This document shows, in pieces, positions 6,401-14,095 of a stretch of DNA of 19,546 nucleotides. Source of the DNA: Alphaproteobacteria bacterium (lineage in GTDB: Bacteria; Pseudomonadota; Alphaproteobacteria; ATCC43930; CGMCC-115725); assembly GCA_019237175.1 (NCBI GenBank), contig JAFAHP010000554.1, positions 1 to 19,546 on the forward strand, read 5' to 3'. Position numbers and translations under genes: made by a program. The notes under the pieces were generated by a model. The model searched no databases and was not told the origin of the DNA. It saw nothing but the letters and a program-made list of their open reading frames with translations. How positions within the stretch are numbered: the stretch's first letter is position 1; every line of letters begins with the position of its first letter.

Positions 6401-7060
6401 CTAGCAGCGCCGGCTGACAAGCGCCTCGACCGGAGATGGGTTGAGAATCGCGAGGTCCGGCGCTTCACACCCGTCGATTTCGACCTTGTCGCCGATGATC
6501 CGCGCTCGACCCTCGGCGACGAGCTGTACGGCAAAAGGGTATAGGCGGTGCTCGGCCGCGAGGATGCGCGCCGACAGCGATCCCTCCTCGTCGCCGCGAT
6601 ACACCGGCACCACCGCCTGTGCAATGATCGGGCCGGCATCAACTTCCGGACGCACGAAATGGACGGTGCAGCCGGCAAACCGTACTCCGGCAGCCAACGC
6701 TTGGCGCTGGGCGTGAAGGCCGGGAAAGACGGGCAGCAGCGACGGGTGGATATTGATGATGTGATCACGCCAAGCGTCGACGAAATCTGTATCCAGCACA
6801 CGCATGAAGCCGGCGAGGCAGACCAGTTCGGTGCCCGCGGCGCGCAGCCGCGCCTCGGCGGCCGCGGCAAATTCCTTTCGTTCCCGATGCGTGATGACGG
6901 CGCTCGGAATATTTGCTGCCGCTGCATGCGACAGCCCCGGGGCGTCGGGTCTGTTGCTGATCACGAGACCAATCTCAGCCGGGTATCCGGGGTCGGCACA
7001 GGCTTTGATCAGCGCCCGCAAATTCGATCCGCGCCCGGAGATAAGCACAGCAAGCCGCAT
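6401..7060 (-). CDS. purN: phosphoribosylglycinamide formyltransferase
   Basis: A 219-residue GAR transformylase, which passes the formyl group of 10-formyltetrahydrofolate to glycinamide ribonucleotide in the third step of purine synthesis. The N-terminal phosphate-binding loop is LISGRGSNLRAL (residues 6-17). Catalytic residues are N103 and H105 in INIHPSLLP and D141 in PEVDAGPII, matching N106, H108 and D144 of the E. coli enzyme. Length is normal. In many bacteria purM lies directly upstream; here the upstream side is the divergent DUF2066 gene, so purM must be elsewhere. Downstream lies the COX IV-like gene, 42 bp away on the same strand. The ribosome site before the ATG is weak. Confidence 0.95.
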   Translation of the reverse strand: MRLAVLISGRGSNLRALIKACADPGYPAEIGLVISNRPDAPGLSHAAAANIPSAVITHRERKEFAAAAEARLRAAGTELVCLAGFMRVLDTDFVDAWRDHIINIHPSLLPVFPGLHAQRQALAAGVRFAGCTVHFVRPEVDAGPIIAQAVVPVYRGDEEGSLSARILAAEHRLYPFAVQLVAEGRARIIGDKVEIDGCEAPDLAILNPSPVEALVSRRC

Positions 7061-7200
7061 CGCTATCTCACGGCCGGATCGACGGCGTCGAACCCGCGAT
7101 ATCGCTGTCGGGCTGGCAATGGCGTCCCGCCGAAAACTGCGGTATGACCGGGAGGATCATTGAGCACATGCGGAGAATATGGAATTGGAGGCGGTTTTCA

Positions 7201-8367
7201 ATGAACCTGCCGCGGGTGCCCGTCATCGTCGATATCTGTAGCAGTTGGCGCGTTGCCGGCGCGGTCTTGCTGCTGGTGTCGGCTGCCCTGGCTGTTGCGC
7301 CGGCCCTCGCCGACGAACCGCAAGACCCGTACTCGGCGACTGTCCGGGTCGACGCCACCTCGGAGAGCGCAGCAGATGCGCGCACAATCGCACGCATCGA
7401 CGGTCAGCGGCGCGCTCTTGACGACGTCATTCAACGGCTCGCCGGCTCGACCGACCCGTTGCAACTGCCCAAGTCGGACGACAAGGCGATCACCGACATG
7501 GTCGATAGTTTCGAGGTCGCGAACGAAAAGATGTCGACGGTGCGCTACCTTGCCGACTACACCTTTCATTTCCGCCCCGCAAAGGTGCGTCAGCTGATGC
7601 GTGCGGCCAATATCGCCCCTGCCCCTACCACCTCTGCCGGCGGAGCAGCCGCGGGTGAGGCGGACAGCAAGCCGGTAGTGGTTGTGCCCGTTTATCGTGA
7701 CGGCGACCGTCTCGTCCTATGGGACGATCCAAATCCATGGCGCGACGCCTGGGGTCAGGTTGCGATTCCTTCTGGGCCAGCGAGGCTGATCCTGCCCTTG
7801 GGCGGCGTCGGCGATCTTACCGCAATGGACGCTGAGCAGGCGCAGTCGGGGGATGCGCAGGCGCTGCGGGAGCTCGAGCAGCACAACGACGCCGGAGAAG
7901 CGCTCATCGCCATCGCTGCTGCGCGACAGCGAGAGGGCCGGCTCGCGGGGCTCGACGTCACGATCAAGCGCTATCGTATGGCGCGGCTTACCGACAGCCG
8001 CAGCGAAAGCATCGACGCCCACCCCGGCGAGGAAGAGAGTGATTTCTTCAAACGAGCAGTAACCGCCGTGACTGCCGACATCGAGCACGGCGGCCCCGCC
8101 ACCGGCGACAAGCCGGCGACCCTCGCCGCCACTATCCCAATCAACAGCCTCGGCGATTGGATTGAGCTGCGTCGACGGCTGATGGCAGTGCCGGGGATCC
8201 GCTCGGTTGATTTGCTGTCTCTGAGCCGGCATCAGGCGAAAGTCGTCATCAAATTCGTCGGCGAGCCCGACCAACTCAAATCCAGCCTCGCGGAGGCCAA
8301 TCTCGATCTCAACGGTCCCGACCCGGACTGGCACTTGATGCCGGCCGGGGGTGCAAGCTCGAACTGA
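7201..8367 (+). CDS. DUF2066 domain-containing exported protein
   Basis: A 388-residue protein with a likely signal peptide: hydrophobic residues 18-36 and a cleavage site after ALA (A37), so it probably acts in the periplasm or envelope. Residues 38-160 (DPYSATVRVDATSES, then ARIDGQRRALDDVIQRL and YTFHFRPAKVRQLM) match the DUF2066 family, whose function is unknown. The C-terminal half has a lower-confidence ferredoxin-like look (IPINSLGDWIELRRRLMAVPGIRSVDLLSLSR). The ATG at 7201 was chosen for its GGAGG Shine-Dalgarno at good spacing and because it gives a clean signal peptide; in-frame ATGs at 7144 and 7168 lie closer to purN. It is the first gene of the rightward block, and its 14-bp gap to the phosphatidyltransferase gene suggests an operon. 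Confidence 0.83.
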   Translation: MNLPRVPVIVDICSSWRVAGAVLLLVSAALAVAPALADEPQDPYSATVRVDATSESAADARTIARIDGQRRALDDVIQRLAGSTDPLQLPKSDDKAITDMVDSFEVANEKMSTVRYLADYTFHFRPAKVRQLMRAANIAPAPTTSAGGAAAGEADSKPVVVVPVYRDGDRLVLWDDPNPWRDAWGQVAIPSGPARLILPLGGVGDLTAMDAEQAQSGDAQALRELEQHNDAGEALIAIAAARQREGRLAGLDVTIKRYRMARLTDSRSESIDAHPGEEESDFFKRAVTAVTADIEHGGPATGDKPATLAATIPINSLGDWIELRRRLMAVPGIRSVDLLSLSRHQAKVVIKFVGEPDQLKSSLAEANLDLNGPDPDWHLMPAGGASSN

Positions 8368-8381
8368 TCGATTGTCGGCGG

Positions 8382-8972
8382 ATGATGCCACAGTCCGGCC
8401 GCAACGTTACCGAGGAACATATCGGGCTCAGCCTTCCCAACCTGATTTCGTTGGGTCGATTGCTCTTGGTGCCGCTGGAGATCTGGCTGATCCTTCGTGC
8501 CCGCTACGGCGCCGCATTCTGGGTATTCGTCGTCGCGGGCGCTTCCGACGCTCTTGACGGTTTTATCGCCAAACATTTCGATTGGCGCACCCGGCTGGGC
8601 GCTTTGCTCGATCCGATTGCTGATAAAGCCCTGCTCGTCAGCGTCTACGTCGCCTTGGGCTTGGCTAACCAGCTATGGACGTCGCTGGTTATTCTCGTCG
8701 TGTTTCGTGATATTATGATCATCGGAGGCTTTCTGTTGATCCAGGTCTTCGCGGCGCCAAAGCGCTTCGATCCGCTTTACATCAGCAAAATCAACACCGG
8801 CCTCCAGATCGTGCTCGTCGCTTTTGTGCTCGCACGGCTCGGGCTGAACGCCGAGTGGGGCAATGTTGACGTTATTTTGAGCTATGCCGTGATCACGACC
8901 ACGCTGCTGTCGGGGCTTTCTTACATTTTCAGATGGACGCGCATTCTATCGCATTCCGAGCAGGCGTGGTGA
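8382..8972 (+). CDS. CDP-alcohol phosphatidyltransferase (PgsA-like)
   Basis: A 196-residue integral membrane enzyme of the CDP-alcohol phosphatidyltransferase family, which joins a CDP-activated lipid to an alcohol head group with metal ions. The signature DxxDGxxAR-x8-GxxxDxxxD is present as D56, D59-G60, A63-K64, G73, D77 and D81, with Lys in place of the usual Arg at 64. The N terminus LPNLISLGRLLLVP is typical of PgsA/cardiolipin-synthase-like members. Several hydrophobic segments follow (about 83-105, 113-126, 143-157 and 170-186). The exact product (phosphatidylglycerophosphate, cardiolipin or another) cannot be told. The start has two ATGs in a row (8382, 8385) and only a weak ribosome site, so translation may be coupled to the DUF2066 gene. 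Confidence 0.87.
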   Translation: MMPQSGRNVTEEHIGLSLPNLISLGRLLLVPLEIWLILRARYGAAFWVFVVAGASDALDGFIAKHFDWRTRLGALLDPIADKALLVSVYVALGLANQLWTSLVILVVFRDIMIIGGFLLIQVFAAPKRFDPLYISKINTGLQIVLVAFVLARLGLNAEWGNVDVILSYAVITTTLLSGLSYIFRWTRILSHSEQAW

Positions 8973-9039
8973 AGTTCAATCTGCAGTGGCAATCCGCAAG
9001 CGGCGGTCGGATCGAGACTGGCCGGCCTGGGATGGACGC

Positions 9040-9741
9040 ATGAGCCAGCTGGCGTTTGACCTCCCTCCACATCCGGCTTTCGGCCGCGCGGATTATTTTG
9101 CTTCCCATGCTAATGCCGCGGCATTGTCCTGGATCGACCGCTGGCCGGAATGGCCCTCGCCGGTGTTGATCCTGCACGGTGCGCAGGGTGCCGGCAAAAC
9201 GCACCTCGCTCATCTATGGTGCGAACGCGCCGCGGCAACCCTGATCACGGGACGAACACTTAGCCGGGCACACGTCGAGCGCGTAATCGAGCGGAGTGTC
9301 GCCCGGGTCGCTGTCGATGACGCGGATAGCGCGCCAGACATGGCGCTTCTGCATTTATTCAATGCATGTGTAGAAGTTCGCGGTCATCTTTTGCTGACTT
9401 CACGGCAAGCGCCCGCTGGCTGGCGGCTGGTGCCTCCCGATCTGAGCTCGCGGCTCCGCGCCGTCCCATGCGTCAGGATCGAGCCCCCCGACGATGCGCT
9501 TCTCGGTGTGGTTCTGGTAAAGCACTTCACCGATCGACAAGTTCGGGTCAGCCCTCAGGTCATCGCATATCTTGTCAGCCATATGGACCGATCGCTCGCC
9601 GCGGCTGCCGAAATCGCTGCGCAGCTGGACCACGCGGCTTTGCTTCGGCACAACGCGATCACGATACCTATCGCAGCCAGGGTTCTGGCGGCGCGCGCCA
9701 ATCAGCTTTCCTCGCCGAACAGCAAAGCGGGGGTCACGTAA
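9040..9741 (+). CDS. hda: Hda-type DnaA-homologous regulator of replication initiation
   Basis: A 233-residue AAA+ protein of the DnaA/Hda type. With the DNA-loaded beta clamp, Hda stimulates ATP hydrolysis by DnaA and so stops re-initiation. The start MSQLAFDLP contains the clamp-binding motif QLAFDL, which fixes the ATG at 9040 over an in-frame start 54 bp upstream. The Walker A motif is G47-AQGAG-K53-T54 and the Walker B region is VAVDDAD (around 90-96). LSSRLRAVP is the sensor/arginine-finger region, seen as LxSR in DnaA homologs. The DNA-binding domain IV of DnaA is absent, as expected for Hda. It follows the phosphatidyltransferase gene in the same direction, and its last 40 bp overlap the 3' end of the opposite-strand sixA-like gene. 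Confidence 0.88.
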   Translation: MSQLAFDLPPHPAFGRADYFASHANAAALSWIDRWPEWPSPVLILHGAQGAGKTHLAHLWCERAAATLITGRTLSRAHVERVIERSVARVAVDDADSAPDMALLHLFNACVEVRGHLLLTSRQAPAGWRLVPPDLSSRLRAVPCVRIEPPDDALLGVVLVKHFTDRQVRVSPQVIAYLVSHMDRSLAAAAEIAAQLDHAALLRHNAITIPIAARVLAARANQLSSPNSKAGVT

Positions 9742-10223
9742 TCAACGAGAGGATGTCTTGCCTCGGTGATCTCGGACCATGGCATGCTCACCTGAAGGCT
9801 GGCTCGCGCCAACGTCGGAAACTTTCCGTTCGCGAGATGGGAAAATGCTGGCGAGTGCGGCTTGGCGAGCGCTATCGCGAGTTGGTGCAGACCAGGGTTA
9901 TGACCAAGTAGCAACACATTGCCCCAGTCTTCGTCGAGCAGTTTCAAGCGTTTGGTCAACTTATCGCAGTCGGCGAGATAGAGACCGTCTTCGATCAGGC
10001 AAGCCGGTCGGCTCTGGAACCGAGTGAGGACCAGTTCGAGTGTCTCCTGGGTTCGCGTGGCGCTCGAGCACAAGACGAGATCAACCTTGCCGAGCGCTTC
10101 GGAAAGGTGCCGCCCAACGAGCCGCGACGCCTCCCGTCCGCGCTTGCTCAGCGGCCTCTTGTGATCCTCCTTATCGCCTTTCCAGCTCGATTTCGCGTGG
10201 CGCAGCAAGTGCAGCATATGCAT
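9702..10223 (-). CDS. sixA: SixA-like histidine phosphatase
   Basis: A 173-residue histidine phosphatase superfamily (phosphoglycerate mutase fold) protein. The catalytic motif is L-L-R8-H9-A in LLRHAKSSW; H9 is the residue transiently phosphorylated. The SKRGREASRLVG, CSSATRTQETLEL and LLLGHNPGLHQLA blocks supply the other phosphate-pocket residues. The short length and the RHAKSSW start match SixA, which removes phosphate from phosphohistidine on phosphotransfer proteins. GGGAGG precedes the ATG at 10223 by eight bases; an ATG two codons later is also possible. It is encoded against its neighbours, between hda and ppk. The physiological target cannot be deduced. Confidence 0.88.
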   Translation of the reverse strand: MHMLHLLRHAKSSWKGDKEDHKRPLSKRGREASRLVGRHLSEALGKVDLVLCSSATRTQETLELVLTRFQSRPACLIEDGLYLADCDKLTKRLKLLDEDWGNVLLLGHNPGLHQLAIALAKPHSPAFSHLANGKFPTLARASLQVSMPWSEITEARHPLVDYVTPALLFGEES

Positions 10224-10347
10224 GGCGTTTTCCTCCCGATCGAGGGTGGTTCTCGTCCTGTTGCCGCAGGTACATGACAGGCCAATATCCCCGCGATACA
10301 GTCGTGCTCGATAACATGGGACTTTTCAGCTTTATGGGGAGATAGGC
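10224..10347. promoter_or_regulatory. divergent promoter region of sixA and ppk
   Basis: This 124-bp gap must hold the start signals for both the leftward sixA-like gene and the rightward ppk gene. A rightward candidate is TTGCCG with AATATC 17 bp later (10260-10289). The match is weak. The ppk ribosome site, GGGGAGA, lies at its right end. Confidence 0.3.
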
Positions 10348-12483
10348 GTGATCACCAGCGCACAGCCTGTCGAGGCGCGAGGCGTCGACCCCCGGACCGC
10401 CCCGCGTTTTATCAATCGGGAGCTCTCCTGGCTCGATTTCAACGAGCGCGTGCTCGCCGAAGCCGACAATCAGCGCCACCCGTTCCTCGAACGGCTACGG
10501 TTTTTGTCGATCTCCGCGAATAACCTGGACGAGTTCTTCATGGTCCGCGTCGCTGGCCTAAAAGGCCAGCACCTCGCAGGGATTAAGACCCCCAGCCAGG
10601 ACGGGTTGACGCCGACGCAACAGCTTGACGCGATTCGTCAGCGGACCGGTAAATTGATGGCAGACCAGCAGGCGACCTGGCTGGCATTACGGCGGCTACT
10701 CGACGAAGCCGGGGTCTCGGTCATCGATCCCGACGCTCTCCAAGCGAGTGATCGAATATGGCTCCAAGACCACTTCATGGCGGAGGTTTTTCCGGTACTG
10801 ACGCCGTTGGCGATTGATCCGGCTCACCCATTCCCGTTTATTGCCAATCGGGGGTTTGGCTTAGTTCTCGAGCTCGAACGAGTGAGTGACGGTGAGCGGT
10901 TGCAAGCGCTGACGCTAATCCCGCCCTCGGTCAATCGCTTCATCCGTCTGCCTCGTCATCCCGTTCGGTTTCTGCCGATTGAACAGATGATCGCCCAGTT
11001 CCTCGATCATCTGTTTCCCGGTTTTGCGGTTGTTGCCCAAGGAGTGTTTCGGGTGCTGCGGGACAGCGAGGTGGAAATCGAGGAAGAGGCCGAGGATCTC
11101 GTTCGCCATTTCGAGACAGCGCTGAAGCGCCGTCGCCGCGGCCATGTCATTTCGCTCGCGGTCGACGCCACGATGCCACAGGATTTGCGTCGCTTTCTGA
11201 TGGAAAAGCTTGATGCGGCGCCGGCGGACGTTTTTGCTACGGATGGCCTTCTTGGCTTGAACGATACCGAGCAGCTGATCATTGATGAGCGCCCGGATCT
11301 GGTCTTCACCCCTTATAATGCTCGCTTTCCAGAGCGGATTCGGGATTTTGGCGGCGATTGTTTTGCCGCAATCCGCCAAAAGGATATTATTGTCCATCAT
11401 CCTTATGAAAGTTTCGACGTCGTCGTTCAATTCTTAAGACAGGCGGCACGCGATCCGGCGGTTGCCGCGATCAAACAAACACTCTATCGCACCAGCGACG
11501 ACAGCCCGATCGTGCGGGCGCTGGCCGAGGCTGCCGAAGCCGGAAAATCGGTAACCGCCATGATCGAGCTCAAGGCTCGCTTTGATGAAGAGGCCAACAT
11601 TCGTTGGGCGCGCGATCTCGAGCGAGCCGGAGTCCAGGTCGTTTACGGGTTCCTAAAGCTGAAAACGCACGCCAAGGTGTCTCTTGTTGTTCGCCGAGAA
11701 GCCGGTCAGCTTTGCTCGTACGTGCATTACGGAACGGGAAACTACCACCCGTATACCGCAAAAGTTTACACCGACCAGTCCTTCTTCAGTTGCGATCCGG
11801 CACTGTGCCGCGACGCCGCGCGCCTGTTCAATTTTATGACCGGTTACGCCACTCCCGCCGGCTTGGAAAAGATCTGGATCTCCCCGATAAATTTGCGTGC
11901 GCGGCTATTCGAGTTGATCGAGGCCGAGATTGCCAACGCCGCAAAAGGCAAGCCCGCCCAGATCTGGGCGAAGATGAACGCCCTCGTCGATCCGGCGATT
12001 ATCGACCTGCTATATCGCGCCTCGCAGGCCGGGGTCAGCATCGATCTCGTCGTGCGCGGGATCTGCTGCCTGCGTCCGGGTGTTCCAGGTTTATCGGAGA
12101 ATATCCGGGTGAAGAGCATCATCGGTCGGTTTTTGGAGCACGGACGCATTGTTTGCTTTGCCAACGGCTATAAATTGCCGTCGGATCGCGCCAAAGTGTT
12201 CATAAGCTCGGCCGATTGGATGCCGCGCAACTTTGACGGACGGGTTGAAGCCCTTATTCCGATCGAAAATCCGACCGTGCATCGCCAAGTGTTGGACGAA
12301 ATCATGGTGGCAAATCTGCGAGACACTCTACAGAGCTGGAGCCTGTCGCCGGATGGTTCCTACCATCGGGTCCCGGCCGAGGAGGAGCCGTTTTCGGCCC
12401 ACACCTATTTCATGACCAATCCCAGCCTCTCCGGTCGTGGAAGCGCATTAAGACGTGCCCATCCATTGTTTGTCGTAAGCTGA
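10348..12483 (+). CDS. ppk: polyphosphate kinase 1
   Basis: A 711-residue polyphosphate kinase, which reversibly transfers the terminal phosphate of ATP to inorganic polyphosphate. The N-terminal domain starts FINRELSWLDFNERVLAEA and continues FLSISANNLDEFFMVRV, both diagnostic. The two catalytic histidines are H460 in VHYGTGNYHPYTAKVYTD, which is autophosphorylated, and H598 in FLEHGRIVCFANG, matching H435 and H592 of E. coli Ppk. Length is close to the family norm (about 690-720). The start is GTG at 10348, supported by GGGGAGA six bases ahead and by the start of homology soon after. The exopolyphosphatase gene follows after 4 bp, so synthesis and breakdown of polyphosphate are made from one transcript. 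Confidence 0.96.
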   Translation: MITSAQPVEARGVDPRTAPRFINRELSWLDFNERVLAEADNQRHPFLERLRFLSISANNLDEFFMVRVAGLKGQHLAGIKTPSQDGLTPTQQLDAIRQRTGKLMADQQATWLALRRLLDEAGVSVIDPDALQASDRIWLQDHFMAEVFPVLTPLAIDPAHPFPFIANRGFGLVLELERVSDGERLQALTLIPPSVNRFIRLPRHPVRFLPIEQMIAQFLDHLFPGFAVVAQGVFRVLRDSEVEIEEEAEDLVRHFETALKRRRRGHVISLAVDATMPQDLRRFLMEKLDAAPADVFATDGLLGLNDTEQLIIDERPDLVFTPYNARFPERIRDFGGDCFAAIRQKDIIVHHPYESFDVVVQFLRQAARDPAVAAIKQTLYRTSDDSPIVRALAEAAEAGKSVTAMIELKARFDEEANIRWARDLERAGVQVVYGFLKLKTHAKVSLVVRREAGQLCSYVHYGTGNYHPYTAKVYTDQSFFSCDPALCRDAARLFNFMTGYATPAGLEKIWISPINLRARLFELIEAEIANAAKGKPAQIWAKMNALVDPAIIDLLYRASQAGVSIDLVVRGICCLRPGVPGLSENIRVKSIIGRFLEHGRIVCFANGYKLPSDRAKVFISSADWMPRNFDGRVEALIPIENPTVHRQVLDEIMVANLRDTLQSWSLSPDGSYHRVPAEEEPFSAHTYFMTNPSLSGRGSALRRAHPLFVVS

Positions 12484-12487
12484 CCCG

Positions 12488-14026
12488 ATGTTCGACCGGC
12501 GAGCATCAGCGTCCGCCGAGCGCATCGGCATCATCGATCTTGGTTCCAATTCGCTCAGGCTGGCTGTGTTCGAGCGGCACGGTGCAGCGCTGTTCCCGCT
12601 GCTCAACGAAAAAGTTATGTGCGGGCTCGCCCGCGGCATGTCGACGACCGGCAGCTTAAATCGAGAAGGGGTCGGGCTGGCATTTGTCAATTTGCAACGT
12701 TTTGTGGCGCTGGCTCGTGCGATCGGAGTTGACCATCTCGCGGTCCTGGCGACCGCAGCCGTGCGCGACGCCAGTGACGGCCGAGCCTTCGCCGACAAAG
12801 TAGCAAAACATTGTGATGTCGCCGTAACCGTCATCGACGGCGCCGAGGAGGCGCGGCTGTCGGCGGCCGGTGTCCTTGCCGGTATTCCTGACGCCGATGG
12901 CGTCGTTGGTGATCTGGGAGGCGGAAGCGTCGAGCTCGTACGCGTAAGACCGAGTATTCGCGGCGTTGCGGTCGAGGGTGCGCGCATCGAGCGCGGGATT
13001 TCGCTGCCGCTCGGCCCGCTGCGCCTCGCCGAACTTGGCGACAGCCCGCGCGCCGTCGCGGAGGCGGTTGAGCGGACCTTGGCGACCACGGCGATCGCGC
13101 AGGACGACCGAGGAAAAGACCTTTACCTCGTAGGCGGTGCGGCGCGAGCAATTGCGCGACTGCATATGGAGCACTCGCACTATCCGCTCCACATCGTCCA
13201 CGGATACACCCTCGCCCGCGGCGAAGCCGAAGCGTTTTTTGACATTATCGGTCGCTTGTCGCGCAAATCGCTCGAACGCATCACCACGATCTCGCGGAAG
13301 CGGCTCGAGGTGGTGCCCCTGGCGGCTCTGATTTTGCGCCGATTGATCACTGCGATCGCACCGCGACAAATCGTTTTTTCCGCGTATGGGCTGCGCGAAG
13401 GCTATGCTTCCACATTTGCAGCCGCCACAGAAAGCATCGCCGACCCACTGATTGCCGCCTGTATTGCGATCGGCCAAACGGAGAGCCGCTTTCCGCCCGA
13501 CGGTGATCGTTTATTGGCCTGGACGGCGGCGCTGTTCCCGGATTTGTCAGATCGGGCGCGGCGGCTGCATCGTGCTGCCTGCTGGCTCGGTGACTTCGCG
13601 TGGATCGAGCACCCGGACTATCGCGCGCAGGAAGCATTCACGCGCAGCCTGAGGCTACCCTTTCCGGCGATCACGCATGCCGAGAGAGTGTTCGTTGCCT
13701 CGGTGCTGCACACACGCTACGGCGGAAACAGCGACGACCCGATCCGCGAGCCGACCCTGGCGCTGCTTGATCCTGATGCTGTCGAAGAGGTGCGCGCCTT
13801 AGGCTCGGCGCTGCGTCTCGCTTACGCCTTGACCGGCGGGCGTCTCGAACTGCTTTCCGATACTTGGCTTGGCCGCGAAGGCGGCCGGCTCGTTCTTGAG
13901 GTGCCCTCGGGCGATAGCCTTTTTGTCGGGGAGACGCTTCAGCGGCGGCTGGAGGGGGTTGGCCGCGCGATCGGAACGACCGCGGCCGTTCGACGGCGCG
14001 AACCGCGCCGTCTCGCCGGGGATTAA
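12488..14026 (+). CDS. ppx: exopolyphosphatase (Ppx/GppA family)
   Basis: A 512-residue Ppx/GppA phosphatase of the actin-like ATPase fold, which removes phosphates from polyphosphate ends or converts pppGpp to ppGpp. The N-terminal phosphate-binding motif is IGIIDLGSNSLRLAVFE (from residue 14). The second phosphate-binding loop is D142-LGGGSVELV. The C-terminal half (around 320-470) looks like the HD-type domain of long Ppx proteins, containing RRLHRAACWLGDFAW and HAERVFVASVLHTRYGG. Length fits the long form. It begins 4 bp after ppk with little visible ribosome site, so translation is probably coupled. Context with ppk points to polyphosphate rather than pppGpp as substrate, but both are possible. 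Confidence 0.93.
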   Translation: MFDRRASASAERIGIIDLGSNSLRLAVFERHGAALFPLLNEKVMCGLARGMSTTGSLNREGVGLAFVNLQRFVALARAIGVDHLAVLATAAVRDASDGRAFADKVAKHCDVAVTVIDGAEEARLSAAGVLAGIPDADGVVGDLGGGSVELVRVRPSIRGVAVEGARIERGISLPLGPLRLAELGDSPRAVAEAVERTLATTAIAQDDRGKDLYLVGGAARAIARLHMEHSHYPLHIVHGYTLARGEAEAFFDIIGRLSRKSLERITTISRKRLEVVPLAALILRRLITAIAPRQIVFSAYGLREGYASTFAAATESIADPLIAACIAIGQTESRFPPDGDRLLAWTAALFPDLSDRARRLHRAACWLGDFAWIEHPDYRAQEAFTRSLRLPFPAITHAERVFVASVLHTRYGGNSDDPIREPTLALLDPDAVEEVRALGSALRLAYALTGGRLELLSDTWLGREGGRLVLEVPSGDSLFVGETLQRRLEGVGRAIGTTAAVRRREPRRLAGD

Positions 14027-14095
14027 GTCAAGCCTTCGCCCGCGGTTGGACTCGGAAGCCACGACAACGCGCCGTGTGGAGGAAGTGGACCGGAG

